Below are positions 50,808 to 60,480 of a stretch of DNA of 64,000 bases, piece by piece (positions within the stretch are counted from its first letter, which is position 1; every line of letters begins with the position of its first letter). The stretch is from Couchioplanes caeruleus (GTDB lineage: Bacteria > Actinomycetota > Actinomycetes > Mycobacteriales > Micromonosporaceae): contig NZ_RJKL01000001.1 in the NCBI RefSeq assembly GCF_003751945.1, forward strand, positions 6,758,001 through 6,822,000. The letters are read 5' to 3'. The notes under the pieces are model-generated. The model saw only the letters and a list, made by a program, of their open reading frames with translations. It searched no databases and was not told where the DNA came from. Made by a program: the position numbers and the translations under genes.

Positions 50808-50838
50808 CCCGGCGGCGACCCGGATGGGTCCCGCCGGG
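50808..50838. terminator. Bidirectional hairpin between HIT and EF-G2-like genes
   Basis: CCCGGCGG/CCGCCGGG and GACCC/GGGTC build a 13-bp stem with one bulged C and a GGAT loop. It lies between convergent stops at 50757 and 50851 and probably terminates both. Confidence 0.75.
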
Positions 50839-50850
50839 TCCGGGCGGCGG

Positions 50851-53001
50851 TCACTTCGCGGCGGCGTGCTCCTTGCGGACCGCGTCGGCCAGGTGGACCG
50901 GCATCGGTTCGTGCCGTGCGTACGTCCGGGAGAACGTGCCCGCCCCCGACGTGAGGGCGCGCAACTCCACGGCGTAGCGCAGCAGTTCGGTCGCCGGCAC
51001 CTCGGCGCGGACGAGGCTGTGCTCCCCGTCGGCGTCGGTGTCGGTGCCCATCGGGCGGCCCCGGCGGCCCGAGAGGTCGCTCATCACGGCGCCGACGTAC
51101 GTGTCCGGCACCCGCACGACGATCTCGTCGACCGGCTCCAGCAGCGTCATCTGGCCCTGCTCGGCGGCCTCGCGCAGGGCGAGCGCCCCCGCGGTCTGGA
51201 ATGCGGCGTCGGAGGAGTCGACGCTGTGCGCCTTGCCGTCCACCAACGTCACGCGCAGGTCGACGACCGGGTAGCCGGCCACGATGCCGCGCTCGAGCTG
51301 TGCCCGGACGCCCTTCTCGACCGACGGGATGTAGTTGTGCGGCACCGCGCCGCCGACGACCTTGTCCACGAACTCGAAGCCCGTGCCGCGGGGCAGGGGC
51401 GTCACCTCGATGTCGCAGACCGCGTACTGGCCGTGCCCGCCGGACTGCTTCACGTGCCGGCCGTGTCCCTTCGATGCGGTGCCGAAGGTCTCCAGCAGCG
51501 CGACCTTCACCGGCTCGGTCTCCAGGTCGGCGCCGCCGGAGCGGAGCCGCTCCAGCACGACGTCGGCGTGGGCCTCGCCCATGCACCAGAGCACGAGCTG
51601 GTGGGTGCTCGCGTTGCGTTCCAGGCGCAGCGTCGGGTCGCCGGCCACCAGCCGGGCCAGGTTCTTGGCCAGGGTGTCCTCGTCGGAGCGCGTCTTGGCC
51701 ACGACGGCGATCGGCAGCAGCGGCTCGGGCATGGTCCAGGGCCGCATGAGCAGCGGCTGGTCCTTGCCCGAGATCGTGTCGCCGGTCTCGGCACTGCCCG
51801 ACTTGGTGATCGCGCAGATGTCCCCGGCGGCGCAGGCGGGCACCTCCCGCAACTGCGCGCCCAGCGGCGAGTAGACGTGCGCGATGCGCTCGTCGGCGTC
51901 GTGGTCGGGGTGGCCGCGGTCGGTCAGGCCGTGCCCGGAGACGTGCACCGTCAGCTCGGGACGCAGGGTGCCGGAGAAGACCCGGACCAGCGAGACCCGT
52001 CCGACGTGGCGGTCGATCGTCGTCTTGACCACCTCGGCGACCAGCGGGCCGGCCGGGTCGCAGGTCAGCGGTGGGCGCGGGCTGCCGTCCACGCCGGTGA
52101 CCACGGGCAGGTCGTGCTCCAGCGGCGAGGGCGCCCCGGTGGCCAGCGCGTCGAGCAACGCGTCGAGGCCGACGCCGGTGCCCGCGCAGACCGGGATGAC
52201 CGGATAGAAGTTGCCCCGGGCCACCGCCTTCTCCAGGTCCGGCACGAGGGTGTCGGTGCTGATCAGCTCGCCGGCGACGTACCTGTCCATCAGGGTCTCA
52301 TCCTCGCTCTCGGCGATGATCCCCTCGATGAGCAGGTCGCGGTCGTCCCGGATCGGGTTGAGGTGCTCGGGCTCGGCCTCGGCGGTGCGCGGCGGATAGC
52401 CCTGCGAGTAGTCCAGGACTTGCAGGGTCACCAGCCCGATCAAACCCGCGACGGAGCTGCCGTCGTCGCCGAGCATCGGCTGATAGATCGGCATGACGTT
52501 CTCGCCGAACGCCTCCTGGCAGTCCTGCAGGGTCTGGTCGTAGTCGGCGCGGGGATGGTCGAGCCGGGTGATGGCGACCGCGCGGGGCATACCCACGGCG
52601 GCGCACTCCTCCCAGAGCGCGGTGGTCGCCTCGTCCACCCCGTCGACGGCGGACACCACGAAGAGGGCGGCGTCCGCGGCCCGCAGGCCGGCGCGCAGCT
52701 CACCGACGAAGTCGGCGTATCCGGGGGTGTCCAGAAGATTGATCTTGATGCCGTCGTGGACGACGGGCGCGCACGCGAGCGAGACGGACCGCTGCTGGCG
52801 TATCGCCGCGGGGTCGTGGTCGCAGACCGTGGTGCCGTCGGCCACCGTTCCGGCGCGCGGGATCGTGCCGGTCGCGGCGAGTAGCGCCTCGACCAGCGTC
52901 GTCTTTCCCGCTCCGGAGTGGCCCACCAGCACCACGTTGCGTACTCTGCCGGGCTCGGTCACCACCGGCCCCGCCGAGTTGTCCTGGGTCTTCTGCGCCA
53001 T
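50851..53001 (-). CDS. fusA2: EF-G-like translational GTPase (EF-G2 family)
   Basis: A 716-aa GTPase of the EF-G family. G1 is GHSGAGKTT near residue 26, G3 DTPGYADF near 92, G4 region TRLDHPRAD; the later domains III-V are present (GEAHADVVLERL, TYVGAVMSDLSGRRG). It resembles the second EF-G-like protein of mycobacteria (FusA2) rather than the main EF-G, since it sits outside the str operon. Function may be ribosome-related. AGGAGG lies 10 nt before ATG 53001. It is convergent to the HIT gene. Confidence 0.85.
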   Translation of the reverse strand: MAQKTQDNSAGPVVTEPGRVRNVVLVGHSGAGKTTLVEALLAATGTIPRAGTVADGTTVCDHDPAAIRQQRSVSLACAPVVHDGIKINLLDTPGYADFVGELRAGLRAADAALFVVSAVDGVDEATTALWEECAAVGMPRAVAITRLDHPRADYDQTLQDCQEAFGENVMPIYQPMLGDDGSSVAGLIGLVTLQVLDYSQGYPPRTAEAEPEHLNPIRDDRDLLIEGIIAESEDETLMDRYVAGELISTDTLVPDLEKAVARGNFYPVIPVCAGTGVGLDALLDALATGAPSPLEHDLPVVTGVDGSPRPPLTCDPAGPLVAEVVKTTIDRHVGRVSLVRVFSGTLRPELTVHVSGHGLTDRGHPDHDADERIAHVYSPLGAQLREVPACAAGDICAITKSGSAETGDTISGKDQPLLMRPWTMPEPLLPIAVVAKTRSDEDTLAKNLARLVAGDPTLRLERNASTHQLVLWCMGEAHADVVLERLRSGGADLETEPVKVALLETFGTASKGHGRHVKQSGGHGQYAVCDIEVTPLPRGTGFEFVDKVVGGAVPHNYIPSVEKGVRAQLERGIVAGYPVVDLRVTLVDGKAHSVDSSDAAFQTAGALALREAAEQGQMTLLEPVDEIVVRVPDTYVGAVMSDLSGRRGRPMGTDTDADGEHSLVRAEVPATELLRYAVELRALTSGAGTFSRTYARHEPMPVHLADAVRKEHAAAK

Positions 53002-53288
53002 CCCTGACGCACCTCCTGTCAGCCGGTCGGCGGCCATTCTCCCAAGAATCCGGTCGATATGGACGTACGTGGCCGCCTGGTGCGATGGCGCGTCGCACCA
53101 CCCGGCCGCGGCGAACGGGGATTTTCCCGGCTGTTACGACGCTGTCCTAGGATCTGACACCCACCGCAGTCGCCCGCGCAACCCCCTGTAGTCAACCGAG
53201 GGCGTGACCACGGATCCCGGTGACGATTCGGCGACGCAGGACCGGGGCCGTACCGCGGTTCGCGGCGCGCCGATATGGTGGGACGGCC

Positions 53289-53942
53289 ATGGCAAAGATC
53301 GTCAGCGTGCCCGCCCGGGCCATCGTCGCGTACGGCGTCGACCCGACCGCCCGCTTCCTGCTGCGTCGCGGCGTCTCCCCGAACGCGGTCACCGTCGCCG
53401 GCACCATCGGCGTGCTCGTCGGTGCCTGGTTCGGCGCCCAGGGGATGCTCCTCTGGGGCACGGTGATCGTCACCGCGTTCGCGCTGACGGACGCCCTCGA
53501 CGGCACGATGGCGCGCATGCGCGGCCCCGCCGGCCAGTTCGGCGCGTTGCTCGACTCGTCGATGGACCGCATCGCCGACGGCGCGGTCTTCGGCGCCGTC
53601 GTCTACTACCTGGCGACCGAGGGCAATCCGTACGGCGGCGTGTGGGCCGCCCTCGTCTGCCTCGTCGGCGGGCAGGTCGTCTCCTACGTCAAGGCGCGCG
53701 CGCAGAGCCTCGGCCTCAACGCCGACGTCGGCATCGCCGAGCGCCTCGAGCGCCTGGTGATCCTGGGCATCGGCGGCCTGCTCGGCAGCGCCGATCTGGA
53801 GTGGGGGCTGCCGGCCGCGCTCTGGGTGCTCGCCGTCCTGTCGCTGATCACCGTCCTCCAGCGGCTGGTCCACGCCGCCCGCTCCGACCGTCCCGGCGCC
53901 GCGCCGCCGGACCCCGTCGCCCCGGCGGGCGATGCCTCGTGA
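53289..53942 (+). CDS. pgsA: Phosphatidylinositol-phosphate synthase (CDP-alcohol phosphatidyltransferase)
   Basis: A 217-aa membrane enzyme with the CDP-OH-P motif DALDGTMARMRGPAGQFGALLD spanning ~76-97, in which the second Asp pair binds metal, and several transmembrane helices. In actinobacteria it makes phosphatidylinositol phosphate from CDP-DAG and inositol 1-phosphate for PIM and LAM synthesis. ATG 53289 is used. Its stop overlaps the acyltransferase start (GTGA). The order with acyltransferase and pimA supports the role. Confidence 0.93.
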   Translation: MAKIVSVPARAIVAYGVDPTARFLLRRGVSPNAVTVAGTIGVLVGAWFGAQGMLLWGTVIVTAFALTDALDGTMARMRGPAGQFGALLDSSMDRIADGAVFGAVVYYLATEGNPYGGVWAALVCLVGGQVVSYVKARAQSLGLNADVGIAERLERLVILGIGGLLGSADLEWGLPAALWVLAVLSLITVLQRLVHAARSDRPGAAPPDPVAPAGDAS

Positions 53943-54829
53943 AGGACCGGCTCACCGAGCTCGGGTACGCCGCGGGGTGGCGGCTCGTGCGCACGCTGCC
54001 GCTGCCGGCCGCGCGCGCGATCTTCAACGCCGCCGCCGACCGGGCCGCCCGCGGCAACGGCCCGGGGACCCAGCGGCTGCGCCGCAACCTGCGTCAGGTG
54101 GTCGGGCCCGATATGGGCGACGCCGAGCTCGACGAGCTGGTGCGGGCCGGGCTGCGCTCGTACGCCCGCTACTGGATGGAGGCCTTCCGGCTGCCGTCGC
54201 AGTCCCGCGAGCAGTTCCTCGACGGCTTCCATCTGGTGAACGAGGAGGAACTGCACAAGGCCGTCGCCGACGGCAAGGGCGTCGTCCTCGCGCTGCCGCA
54301 CGTCGGCAACTGGGACGCGGCCGCCGCCTGGCTCGTCTCCCACGACTACAAGATGATCACCGTCGCCGAGCGCCTGCGGCCCGAGGGGCTCTTCGAGCGC
54401 TTCGTCGCGTACCGGGAGAAGCTCGGGATGGAGGTGCTCCCGCTGACCGGCGGCGAGCGGCCCCCGCTCGACGTGCTCGCCGAGCGGCTCGTCCAGGGCT
54501 GGGCGGTGGCGCTCCTGGCCGACCGTGACCTGTCCGCGCGCGGGGTCGAGGTGCGGTTCTTCGGCGGCCGCACCCGGATGCCGCCCGGCCCGGCGCTGCT
54601 CGCGCTGCGCACGGGCGCCCCGCTGTTCGCCGCGGACATCTGGTTCTCCCCGGAGCGGGCCATGGCCCGGGTGCGCCGCATCGAGCCCGCCACCGAGGGC
54701 GCCCTCGACGTGCGCGTCAAGGAGACAACCCAGCGGATGGCGGACGCGTTCGAGGTGGGCATCGCCGAGCACCCGCAGGACTGGCACATGCTCCAGAAGC
54801 TGTGGCTCGATCAGAGCGCCCGGGTCTGA
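53939..54829 (+). CDS. PIM acyltransferase (lauroyl/myristoyl acyltransferase-like)
   Basis: A 296-aa protein of the LpxL/HtrB acyltransferase family. ALPHVGNWD near residue 119 carries the catalytic HxxxxD. It acylates phosphatidylinositol mannoside (Rv2611c ortholog) at the inner face of the membrane. GTG 53939 overlaps the upstream stop. There is no N-terminal signal; membrane association is through hydrophobic patches. Confidence 0.93.
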   Translation: MKDRLTELGYAAGWRLVRTLPLPAARAIFNAAADRAARGNGPGTQRLRRNLRQVVGPDMGDAELDELVRAGLRSYARYWMEAFRLPSQSREQFLDGFHLVNEEELHKAVADGKGVVLALPHVGNWDAAAAWLVSHDYKMITVAERLRPEGLFERFVAYREKLGMEVLPLTGGERPPLDVLAERLVQGWAVALLADRDLSARGVEVRFFGGRTRMPPGPALLALRTGAPLFAADIWFSPERAMARVRRIEPATEGALDVRVKETTQRMADAFEVGIAEHPQDWHMLQKLWLDQSARV

Positions 54830-54842
54830 GGGGCGGGGCAGC

Positions 54843-55997
54843 GTGCGGATCGGGATCGTCTCGCCGTACTCCTTCGACGTGCCGGGCGGCGTGCAGAACC
54901 ACATCGTCGACCTCGCCGAGGCGCTGATCGGGCTGGGCCACGAGGTCAGCGTGCTGGCGCCCGCCGACGAGGACGCCGAGCTGCCGCCGTACGTGGTGGC
55001 GGCCGGGCGCGCGGTGCCGCTGCCGTACAACGGGTCGGTCGCGCGGATCGCGTTCGGGCCGGTCTCCACCGCCCGGGTGCGGCGGTGGCTGGCTCGCGGC
55101 AAGTTCGACGTGCTGCATGTGCACGAGCCGATGACGCTCAGCCTGTCGCTGCTCGCCGTGCTCTCCGCGCGCGGGCCGGTCGTCGCGACCTTCCACACGG
55201 CCATAACGCGCTCGCGCGCGCTGTCGGCCGCGCAGGGCCTGCTCCAGCTCGTGGTCGAGAAGATCACCGCCCGGATCGCGGTCAGCGAGCTCGCCCGCAA
55301 GGTGCAGGTCGAGCATCTCGGCGGCGGCGCGGTCGAGATTCCCAACGGCGTGGCGGTGGCCAAGTTCGCCGACGCGCTGCCGCTGCCGGGCTGGCCCGCC
55401 GAGGGTGGCACGCTGGGCTTCCTGGGCCGCTTCACCGAGCCGCGCAAGGGCTTCGACCTACTGCGTACGGCGTTCGTCTCGCTCGCCCGCGAACGCCCGG
55501 GACTGCGCCTGCTGGTGGCCGGCCCCGGCGACCGCGACGAGCTGTTCAAGGGCGTTCCCGCCGACCTGCGCGGCCGGATCGAGTTCCTCGGGCTGGTCAG
55601 CGAGGAGGAGAAGGCCCGCATGCTGCGCAGCGTCGACGTCTATGTGGCGCCGAACACGGGCGGCGAGTCCTTCGGCATGATCCTCACCGAGGCGATGGCG
55701 GCCGGCGCGACGATCGCCGCCAGCGACCTGGACGCGTTCCGCCGGGTCCTCGACGGCGGGCGGGCGGGTGCCCTCTTCCCGACCGGCGACGTGGCCGCGC
55801 TCACCAGGCTGCTCGGCGAGCTCCTCGACGATCCGCAGCGTCGCGCTGAGCTGGCCATGTGCGCACGGAGCGTAGTCAAGACGTTCGACTGGCCCAGCGT
55901 GGCCCAACGCGTTCTCGAGGTGTACGCGACCGCGATCGAGGCGACGGACGGCCGGGTTTTCGACGACGAGTGGGCCGAACCACGCCACGGGGCGTGA
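54843..55997 (+). CDS. pimA: Phosphatidylinositol mannosyltransferase PimA
   Basis: A 384-aa GT4 enzyme that transfers mannose from GDP-mannose to PI. GGVQNHIVDLAEAL near 15 is the loop binding the donor, HVHEP near 95, LGRFTEPRKGF near 196 and GGESFGMILTEAMAAG near 272 (EX7E). It starts at GTG 54843, 13 nt after the acyltransferase stop. It is the third gene of the PIM operon. Confidence 0.95.
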   Translation: MRIGIVSPYSFDVPGGVQNHIVDLAEALIGLGHEVSVLAPADEDAELPPYVVAAGRAVPLPYNGSVARIAFGPVSTARVRRWLARGKFDVLHVHEPMTLSLSLLAVLSARGPVVATFHTAITRSRALSAAQGLLQLVVEKITARIAVSELARKVQVEHLGGGAVEIPNGVAVAKFADALPLPGWPAEGGTLGFLGRFTEPRKGFDLLRTAFVSLARERPGLRLLVAGPGDRDELFKGVPADLRGRIEFLGLVSEEEKARMLRSVDVYVAPNTGGESFGMILTEAMAAGATIAASDLDAFRRVLDGGRAGALFPTGDVAALTRLLGELLDDPQRRAELAMCARSVVKTFDWPSVAQRVLEVYATAIEATDGRVFDDEWAEPRHGA

Positions 55998-56022
55998 CTC
56001 TCCGACACGATCAGGCACTACG

Positions 56023-56553
56023 ATGCCCCGCATGTGGTGGGTCCTGGGTGCGCTCGCGGTGGTGGCTGTGCTGGCGTACCTCGCGTGGACCGCGCACCGT
56101 GTGAAACGGGTCCATGTCCGGGCCCAGTCGGGCGCCCGGGCCCTCGACTCGCATCTGATGCGCCGCGCCGCCGCGGCGGCCGTCGTCGCCGAACGCGCCG
56201 ACCTCACCGAGCTCTATCTGGCCGCCCGCCTGGCCCTCGACGCCGCGCCGGACGAGCGGGAGGCGGCCGAGAACGACCTCACCCGGCAGCTTCAGGCCGC
56301 GGAGCTGACCGGCGCCGACCCGGCCACCGCCATCCTTGTGGCCACCAGCCGCCGGGTCGTGCTCGCCCGCCAGGTGCACACCGATCTGGTCCGTGACGCC
56401 CTGACCGCCCGCGGCCGCACCCTGGTGCGTCTGCTGCGCATGGCCCGGCAGTACGAGCGCCCGCGCTACTTCGAGATCGTCGATCCGACACTGCCCGTGC
56501 CGCCGGCTCCGCGTCCGGCCGAGCCTGCCGACCTGCGCATCCCCGCGGTCTGA
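56023..56553 (+). CDS. Conserved membrane-anchored protein (176 aa)
   Basis: A 176-aa protein with an N-terminal transmembrane helix ([18 protein letters not shown]) and a helical cytoplasmic part, then a short proline-rich tail. It occurs in many actinobacteria between pimA and pdxS. In M. tuberculosis this region holds a related membrane protein. No enzymatic motif. Function unknown. Confidence 0.75.
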   Translation: MPRMWWVLGALAVVAVLAYLAWTAHRVKRVHVRAQSGARALDSHLMRRAAAAAVVAERADLTELYLAARLALDAAPDEREAAENDLTRQLQAAELTGADPATAILVATSRRVVLARQVHTDLVRDALTARGRTLVRLLRMARQYERPRYFEIVDPTLPVPPAPRPAEPADLRIPAV

Positions 56554-56665
56554 GCTATCGGCCGCGCCCCGCGCAGGCCACCGGGGGGTCGATTGGCCAT
56601 CGGCCGACACCCGCCGGGTGCGTAAAATTCTCACGAATCCCGACCTCGTGAGGAGTCCAGTCACC

Positions 56666-57574
56666 GTGTCCGAGACCGCGCCCGACAGCCAGCCCACCAC
56701 CGGTACCGCCCGCGTGAAGCGCGGTATGGCCGAGATGCTCAAGGGCGGTGTGATCATGGACGTGGTCACGCCGGAGCAGGCCAAGATCGCCGAGGACGCC
56801 GGCGCGGTCGCCGTCATGGCGCTCGAGCGGGTGCCCGCCGACATCCGCGCCCAGGGCGGCGTGTCCCGGATGAGCGACCCCGACATGATCGACGGCATCA
56901 TCGCCGCGGTCTCCATCCCGGTCATGGCCAAGGCCCGCATCGGCCACTTCGTCGAGGCCCAGGTGCTGCAGTCGCTCGGCGTCGACTACATCGACGAGTC
57001 CGAGGTGCTGACCCCGGCCGACTACGCCAACCACATCGACAAGTGGGCGTTCACCGTCCCCTTCGTCTGCGGCGCGACCAACCTCGGCGAGGCGCTGCGC
57101 CGCATCACCGAGGGTGCGGCCATGATCCGCTCCAAGGGCGAGGCCGGCACCGGTGACGTCTCCAACGCCACCACGCACATGCGCACCATCCGGGGCGAGA
57201 TCCGCCGTCTGACCTCGCTGGCCGAGGACGAGCTGTTCGTCGCGGCCAAGGAGCTGCAGGCGCCGTACGACCTGGTCAAGGAGGTCGCGGCCACCGGCAA
57301 GCTGCCCGTCGTGATGTTCACCGCCGGCGGCATCGCCACCCCGGCCGACGCGGCGATGATGATGCAGCTCGGCGCCGAGGGCGTCTTCGTCGGCTCCGGC
57401 ATCTTCAAGTCCGGCAACCCGGCGCAGCGCGCGGCCGCCATCGTCAAGGCCACCACCTTCCACGACGACCCCGACGTCGTCGCCAAGGTCTCCCGCGGCC
57501 TGGGCGAGGCCATGGTCGGCATCAACGTCGAGGAAATCCCCCAGCCCCACCGCCTCGCCGAGCGCGGCTGGTAA
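56666..57574 (+). CDS. pdxS: Pyridoxal 5'-phosphate synthase subunit PdxS
   Basis: A 302-aa lyase subunit. [18 protein letters not shown] at the start, [12 protein letters not shown] and [13 protein letters not shown] are hallmarks; the catalytic lysines lie in this context. With PdxT it makes PLP from ribose 5-phosphate, glyceraldehyde 3-phosphate and glutamine-derived ammonia. GTG 56666 has GAGGAG 9 nt upstream. Confidence 0.97.
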   Translation: MSETAPDSQPTTGTARVKRGMAEMLKGGVIMDVVTPEQAKIAEDAGAVAVMALERVPADIRAQGGVSRMSDPDMIDGIIAAVSIPVMAKARIGHFVEAQVLQSLGVDYIDESEVLTPADYANHIDKWAFTVPFVCGATNLGEALRRITEGAAMIRSKGEAGTGDVSNATTHMRTIRGEIRRLTSLAEDELFVAAKELQAPYDLVKEVAATGKLPVVMFTAGGIATPADAAMMMQLGAEGVFVGSGIFKSGNPAQRAAAIVKATTFHDDPDVVAKVSRGLGEAMVGINVEEIPQPHRLAERGW

Positions 57575-57584
57575 GAAGACACCC

Positions 57585-57610
57585 GCCGCGCCGGTCCGGA
57601 CCGGCGCGGC
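57585..57610 (+). terminator. Perfect palindromic terminator after pdxS
   Basis: A 26-bp perfect palindrome (13-bp arms, GCCGCGCCGGTCC and its complement) 10 nt after the pdxS stop. It has no U tract; strong stop expected. Confidence 0.7.
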
Positions 57611-57728
57611 ACCGCGTCCTGGCGGCGTCGCGTGTCCGCGCCCGCGGCGCGCCCGGCGCTCACGGCCGGGCCCGCGCTCCTGGAGTGAGCCCCACCGGGT
57701 TTCACCACTCACGCAGAATGAAGGGTGC

Positions 57729-57766
57729 GGAGGGCCGTTCAGGAGCCCCTGGGCGACTGGCCCTCC
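57729..57766 (+). other. Structured region upstream of pdxT
   Basis: GGAGGGCC/GGCCCTCC arms (8 bp) enclose a small CAGG/CCTG stem, ~90 nt before the pdxT start. It could be an attenuator, terminator or leader element; no U tract. Confidence 0.4.
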
Positions 57767-57854
57767 GTGCCCGGCCTCGGCGGGAGCGGCGGCCTGCACC
57801 ACCCACTCAGGCACGACATCAAGCTCTTGACCTTGATCTGAAATCGGCGGAACC

Positions 57855-58460
57855 ATGAACATCGGAGTCCTCGCCCTCCAAGGCGACGTTCGCGAGCACC
57901 TCACCGCCCTCGCCGAGAGCGACGCCCTGGCGCGCCCGGTCCGCCGGCCGGAGGAGCTCGACGAGGTCGACGCGCTCGTCATCCCCGGCGGCGAATCCAC
58001 GACCATGAGCAAGCTGGCCGTCACCTTCGGCATGCTCGACCCGATCCGCAAGCGGATCGCCGACGGCATGCCCGTGTACGGCTCCTGCGCTGGCATGATC
58101 ATGCTGGCCACGACCGTGCTCGACGGCCGGCCGGATCAGGAGTCGTTCGCCGGGATCGACATGACCGTGCGGCGCAACGCCTTCGGCCGGCAGGTCGACT
58201 CGTTCGAGGCCGCCGTGCGCATCGAGGACGTCGAGGGCGACGATTTCCACGCGGTCTTCATCCGCGCGCCCTGGGTGGAGGAGGTCGGCGACGACGTGCG
58301 GGTGCTGGGCCGCGTCGCGGACGGGCCCGCCGCCGGTAGGATTGTCGCCGTTCGGCAGGGGAACCTGCTCGCCACGGCTTTCCACCCGGAGCTCACCGGC
58401 GACCTGCGCGTCCACCGGTACTTCGTCGAGATGGTCCGCCACGCCGCAGACGCACGGTAG
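57855..58460 (+). CDS. pdxT: Pyridoxal 5'-phosphate synthase glutaminase subunit PdxT
   Basis: A 201-aa class I glutaminase. GSCAGMI carries the nucleophile Cys near residue 80, and FHPEL near 178 completes the His/Glu pair. It supplies ammonia to PdxS. It is separated from pdxS by a 280-nt gap with a terminator and a structured element, unlike the short spacing usual for pdxST. ATG 57855 is the start. Confidence 0.97.
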   Translation: MNIGVLALQGDVREHLTALAESDALARPVRRPEELDEVDALVIPGGESTTMSKLAVTFGMLDPIRKRIADGMPVYGSCAGMIMLATTVLDGRPDQESFAGIDMTVRRNAFGRQVDSFEAAVRIEDVEGDDFHAVFIRAPWVEEVGDDVRVLGRVADGPAAGRIVAVRQGNLLATAFHPELTGDLRVHRYFVEMVRHAADAR

Positions 58461-58479
58461 CAAGACACGGAGGTTACGC

Positions 58480-59232
58480 ATGTCCGGCCACTCAAAGTGG
58501 GCGACGACCAAGCACAAGAAGGCCGTCATCGACGCCAAGCGCGGCAAGATGTTCGCCAAGCTGATCAAGAACGTCGAGGTGGCGGCCCGCGTCGGCGGCG
58601 GTGACCCGGCTGGTAACCCCACGCTCTACGACGCCATCCAGAAGGCGAAGAAGAGCTCGGTTCCGAACGACAACATCGACCGTGCCGTCAAGCGCGGCTC
58701 CGGCCTCGAGGCCGGCGGTGCCGACTGGCAGACGATCATGTATGAGGGCTACGGCCCGAACGGCGTGGCGATGCTCATCGAGTGCCTCACCGACAACCGC
58801 AACCGCGCGGCCACCGAGGTGCGCACCGCGCTGACCCGCAACGGCGGCACGTTCGCCGACGCCGGCTCGGTGTCGTACCTGTTCAACCGCAAGGGCGTGG
58901 TGATCGTCCCCAAGGGCGAGCAGTCCGAGGACGACATCATGCTCGCCGTGCTCGACGCGGGCGCCGAGGAGATCAACGACCTGGGCGACTCGTTCGAGGT
59001 GGTCAGCGAGCCCGGCGACCTGGTCGCCGTCCGCACCGCCCTGCAGGACGCCGGCATCGAGTACGACTCGGCCGAGTCCTCCCTGGTGCCGACGATGACC
59101 GTGGAGGTCGACGAGGAGGCCGCCCGCAAGGTTCTCAAGCTGATCGACGTGCTCGAGGACTGCGACGACGTGCAGAACATCTTCGCGAACTTTGACGTCA
59201 GCGACGAGATCATGGCAAAGATCGACGCCTAG
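58480..59232 (+). CDS. yebC: YebC/PmpR-family protein
   Basis: A 250-aa protein of the YebC family, now known to help translate proline stretches or act as regulator in some bacteria. The [26 protein letters not shown] start, a middle domain with YEGYGPNG, and the C-terminal third are all typical. AGG lies upstream of ATG 58480; 20 nt after pdxT. Confidence 0.95.
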   Translation: MSGHSKWATTKHKKAVIDAKRGKMFAKLIKNVEVAARVGGGDPAGNPTLYDAIQKAKKSSVPNDNIDRAVKRGSGLEAGGADWQTIMYEGYGPNGVAMLIECLTDNRNRAATEVRTALTRNGGTFADAGSVSYLFNRKGVVIVPKGEQSEDDIMLAVLDAGAEEINDLGDSFEVVSEPGDLVAVRTALQDAGIEYDSAESSLVPTMTVEVDEEAARKVLKLIDVLEDCDDVQNIFANFDVSDEIMAKIDA

Positions 59233-59246
59233 CTCCGGCGTTCTCC

Positions 59247-59284
59247 GCAACGGCCGTCCGGGTCCCGTCCCGGGCGGCCGTTGC
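59247..59284. terminator. Hairpin between convergent yebC and hypothetical genes
   Basis: GCAACGGCCG and CGGCCGTTGC pair over 10 bp, and inner CCGGG with CCCGG extends the stem. It lies between stops at 59232 and 59287 and should end both transcripts. Confidence 0.75.
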
Positions 59285-59286
59285 GC

Positions 59287-59799
59287 TCATCCGGCTCCGG
59301 ACGCCTGGGACATGACGTGGACGAGGCCGCCGACCAGCAGGATCCCGCCCGCGCACACCCGGGCGTAGTGGTGCCAGAGATGTCGCCGGTAGGCGTGCAC
59401 CCAGGCGATCTCCGCCTCGGCCACGACGCCGGTGTTCTCGCGTACGGTCGTCGGCAGCAGAGGCGTCAGCCGTTGTGCGACCGACACCGCTGCGGGCCTG
59501 CCCCTCGTCGCGGACGGGAGCGCTCGGGCGTGGACCGTGACCTCGACCGGTTGGATCCCGTCCTCACACCACTCGGCGGTCCGCCGGGCCAGGCGGCGTT
59601 CGAGGTAGTCGCCGCGCAGGTCCCGGTGGTGCAGGCGGCTCTGGAATTCCAGCCGGCGCCAATGACCGGCCAGGTCGGTGAGCACCGCCGTCGCGGTCGT
59701 GGATCCGTCGTCGCCGCACCGGCGGGAGGCTTCCCGGCGCAACGGGCCCAGGCGCGCGGCCACGAACGTGACGTAGTCCTGCGGAGGCTCGGCGTCCAT
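59287..59799 (-). CDS. Hypothetical protein with C-terminal helix (170 aa)
   Basis: A 170-aa protein (start MDAEPPQDYVTFVAARL). It has helical, arginine-rich segments (LEFQSRLHHRDLRGDYLERRLARR) and one C-terminal hydrophobic stretch (VCAGGILLVGGLVHVM), so it may be tail-anchored. No family recognised. It faces yebC and is divergent from ruvC. Confidence 0.6.
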   Translation of the reverse strand: MDAEPPQDYVTFVAARLGPLRREASRRCGDDGSTTATAVLTDLAGHWRRLEFQSRLHHRDLRGDYLERRLARRTAEWCEDGIQPVEVTVHARALPSATRGRPAAVSVAQRLTPLLPTTVRENTGVVAEAEIAWVHAYRRHLWHHYARVCAGGILLVGGLVHVMSQASGAG

Positions 59800-59888
59800 C
59801 TCTCCATGGTCGAGTGACGCCGGTCACCGCACAAGGGCCCGAGGTGCGTGTGTCGCTCGGAGGCCTTGGGACGAAGGGTACTAGTGTG

Positions 59889-59904
59889 TCGAACACACGT
59901 CCGA
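59889..59904 (+). promoter_or_regulatory. LexA-type SOS box before ruvC
   Basis: TCGAACACACGTCCGA matches the actinobacterial LexA box TCGAAC-N4-GTTCGA at 11 of 12 conserved positions, 15 nt before the ruvC start. It suggests DNA-damage induction of ruvCAB. Confidence 0.7.
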
Positions 59905-59919
59905 GGAGAGGGGGCGCTC

Positions 59920-60480
59920 GTGCGGGTGCTCGGCATCGACCCCGGCCTCACCCGGTGCGGCGTCGGGGTGGTCGAGGGAGTGCCCGGACGCCCGTGCACG
60001 CTCATCGGCTACTACGTCGTCTACACCGAGCCCGATGACGACATCGCCCTGCGGCTGCTGCATCTCGACCGCTCGCTGGCCGACCTCGTCGCGGAGCACC
60101 GCCCCGACAGCGTCGCGGTGGAGCGCGTCTTCAGCCAGCACAATACTCAGACCATCACGGGTACGGCCCAGGCCAGCGGCATCGGGATCCTGGCCGGGGC
60201 GCGCGCGGGGCTGCCGGTGCAGACGTACACGCCCAGCGAGGTCAAGGCGGCGGTGACCGGCTCCGGCACGGCCGGCAAGGCGCAGGTGACCAGCATGGTC
60301 ACCCGGCTGCTCGGCCTCGACGGCCCGCCCCGCCCGGCCGACGCGGCCGACGCCCTCGCGATCGCCATCTGCCACATCTGGCGCGGCGGCACCCGGTCCC
60401 GGCTGCAGGCCGCTGCGGCGAAAGCCGCCCGCACCCCCCGTCCTTCCGCCCCGGCCCGCAGGACAGGAGCTCGCCGATGA
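59920..60480 (+). CDS. ruvC: Crossover junction endodeoxyribonuclease RuvC
   Basis: A 186-aa Holliday-junction resolvase. [12 protein letters not shown] contains the first catalytic Asp (near 7), VERVF has the Glu, and [12 protein letters not shown] has the last Asp pair. GTG 59920 has GAGGAG upstream. First gene of ruvCAB; the stop overlaps the next start. An SOS box lies upstream. Confidence 0.96.
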   Translation: MRVLGIDPGLTRCGVGVVEGVPGRPCTLIGYYVVYTEPDDDIALRLLHLDRSLADLVAEHRPDSVAVERVFSQHNTQTITGTAQASGIGILAGARAGLPVQTYTPSEVKAAVTGSGTAGKAQVTSMVTRLLGLDGPPRPADAADALAIAICHIWRGGTRSRLQAAAAKAARTPRPSAPARRTGARR

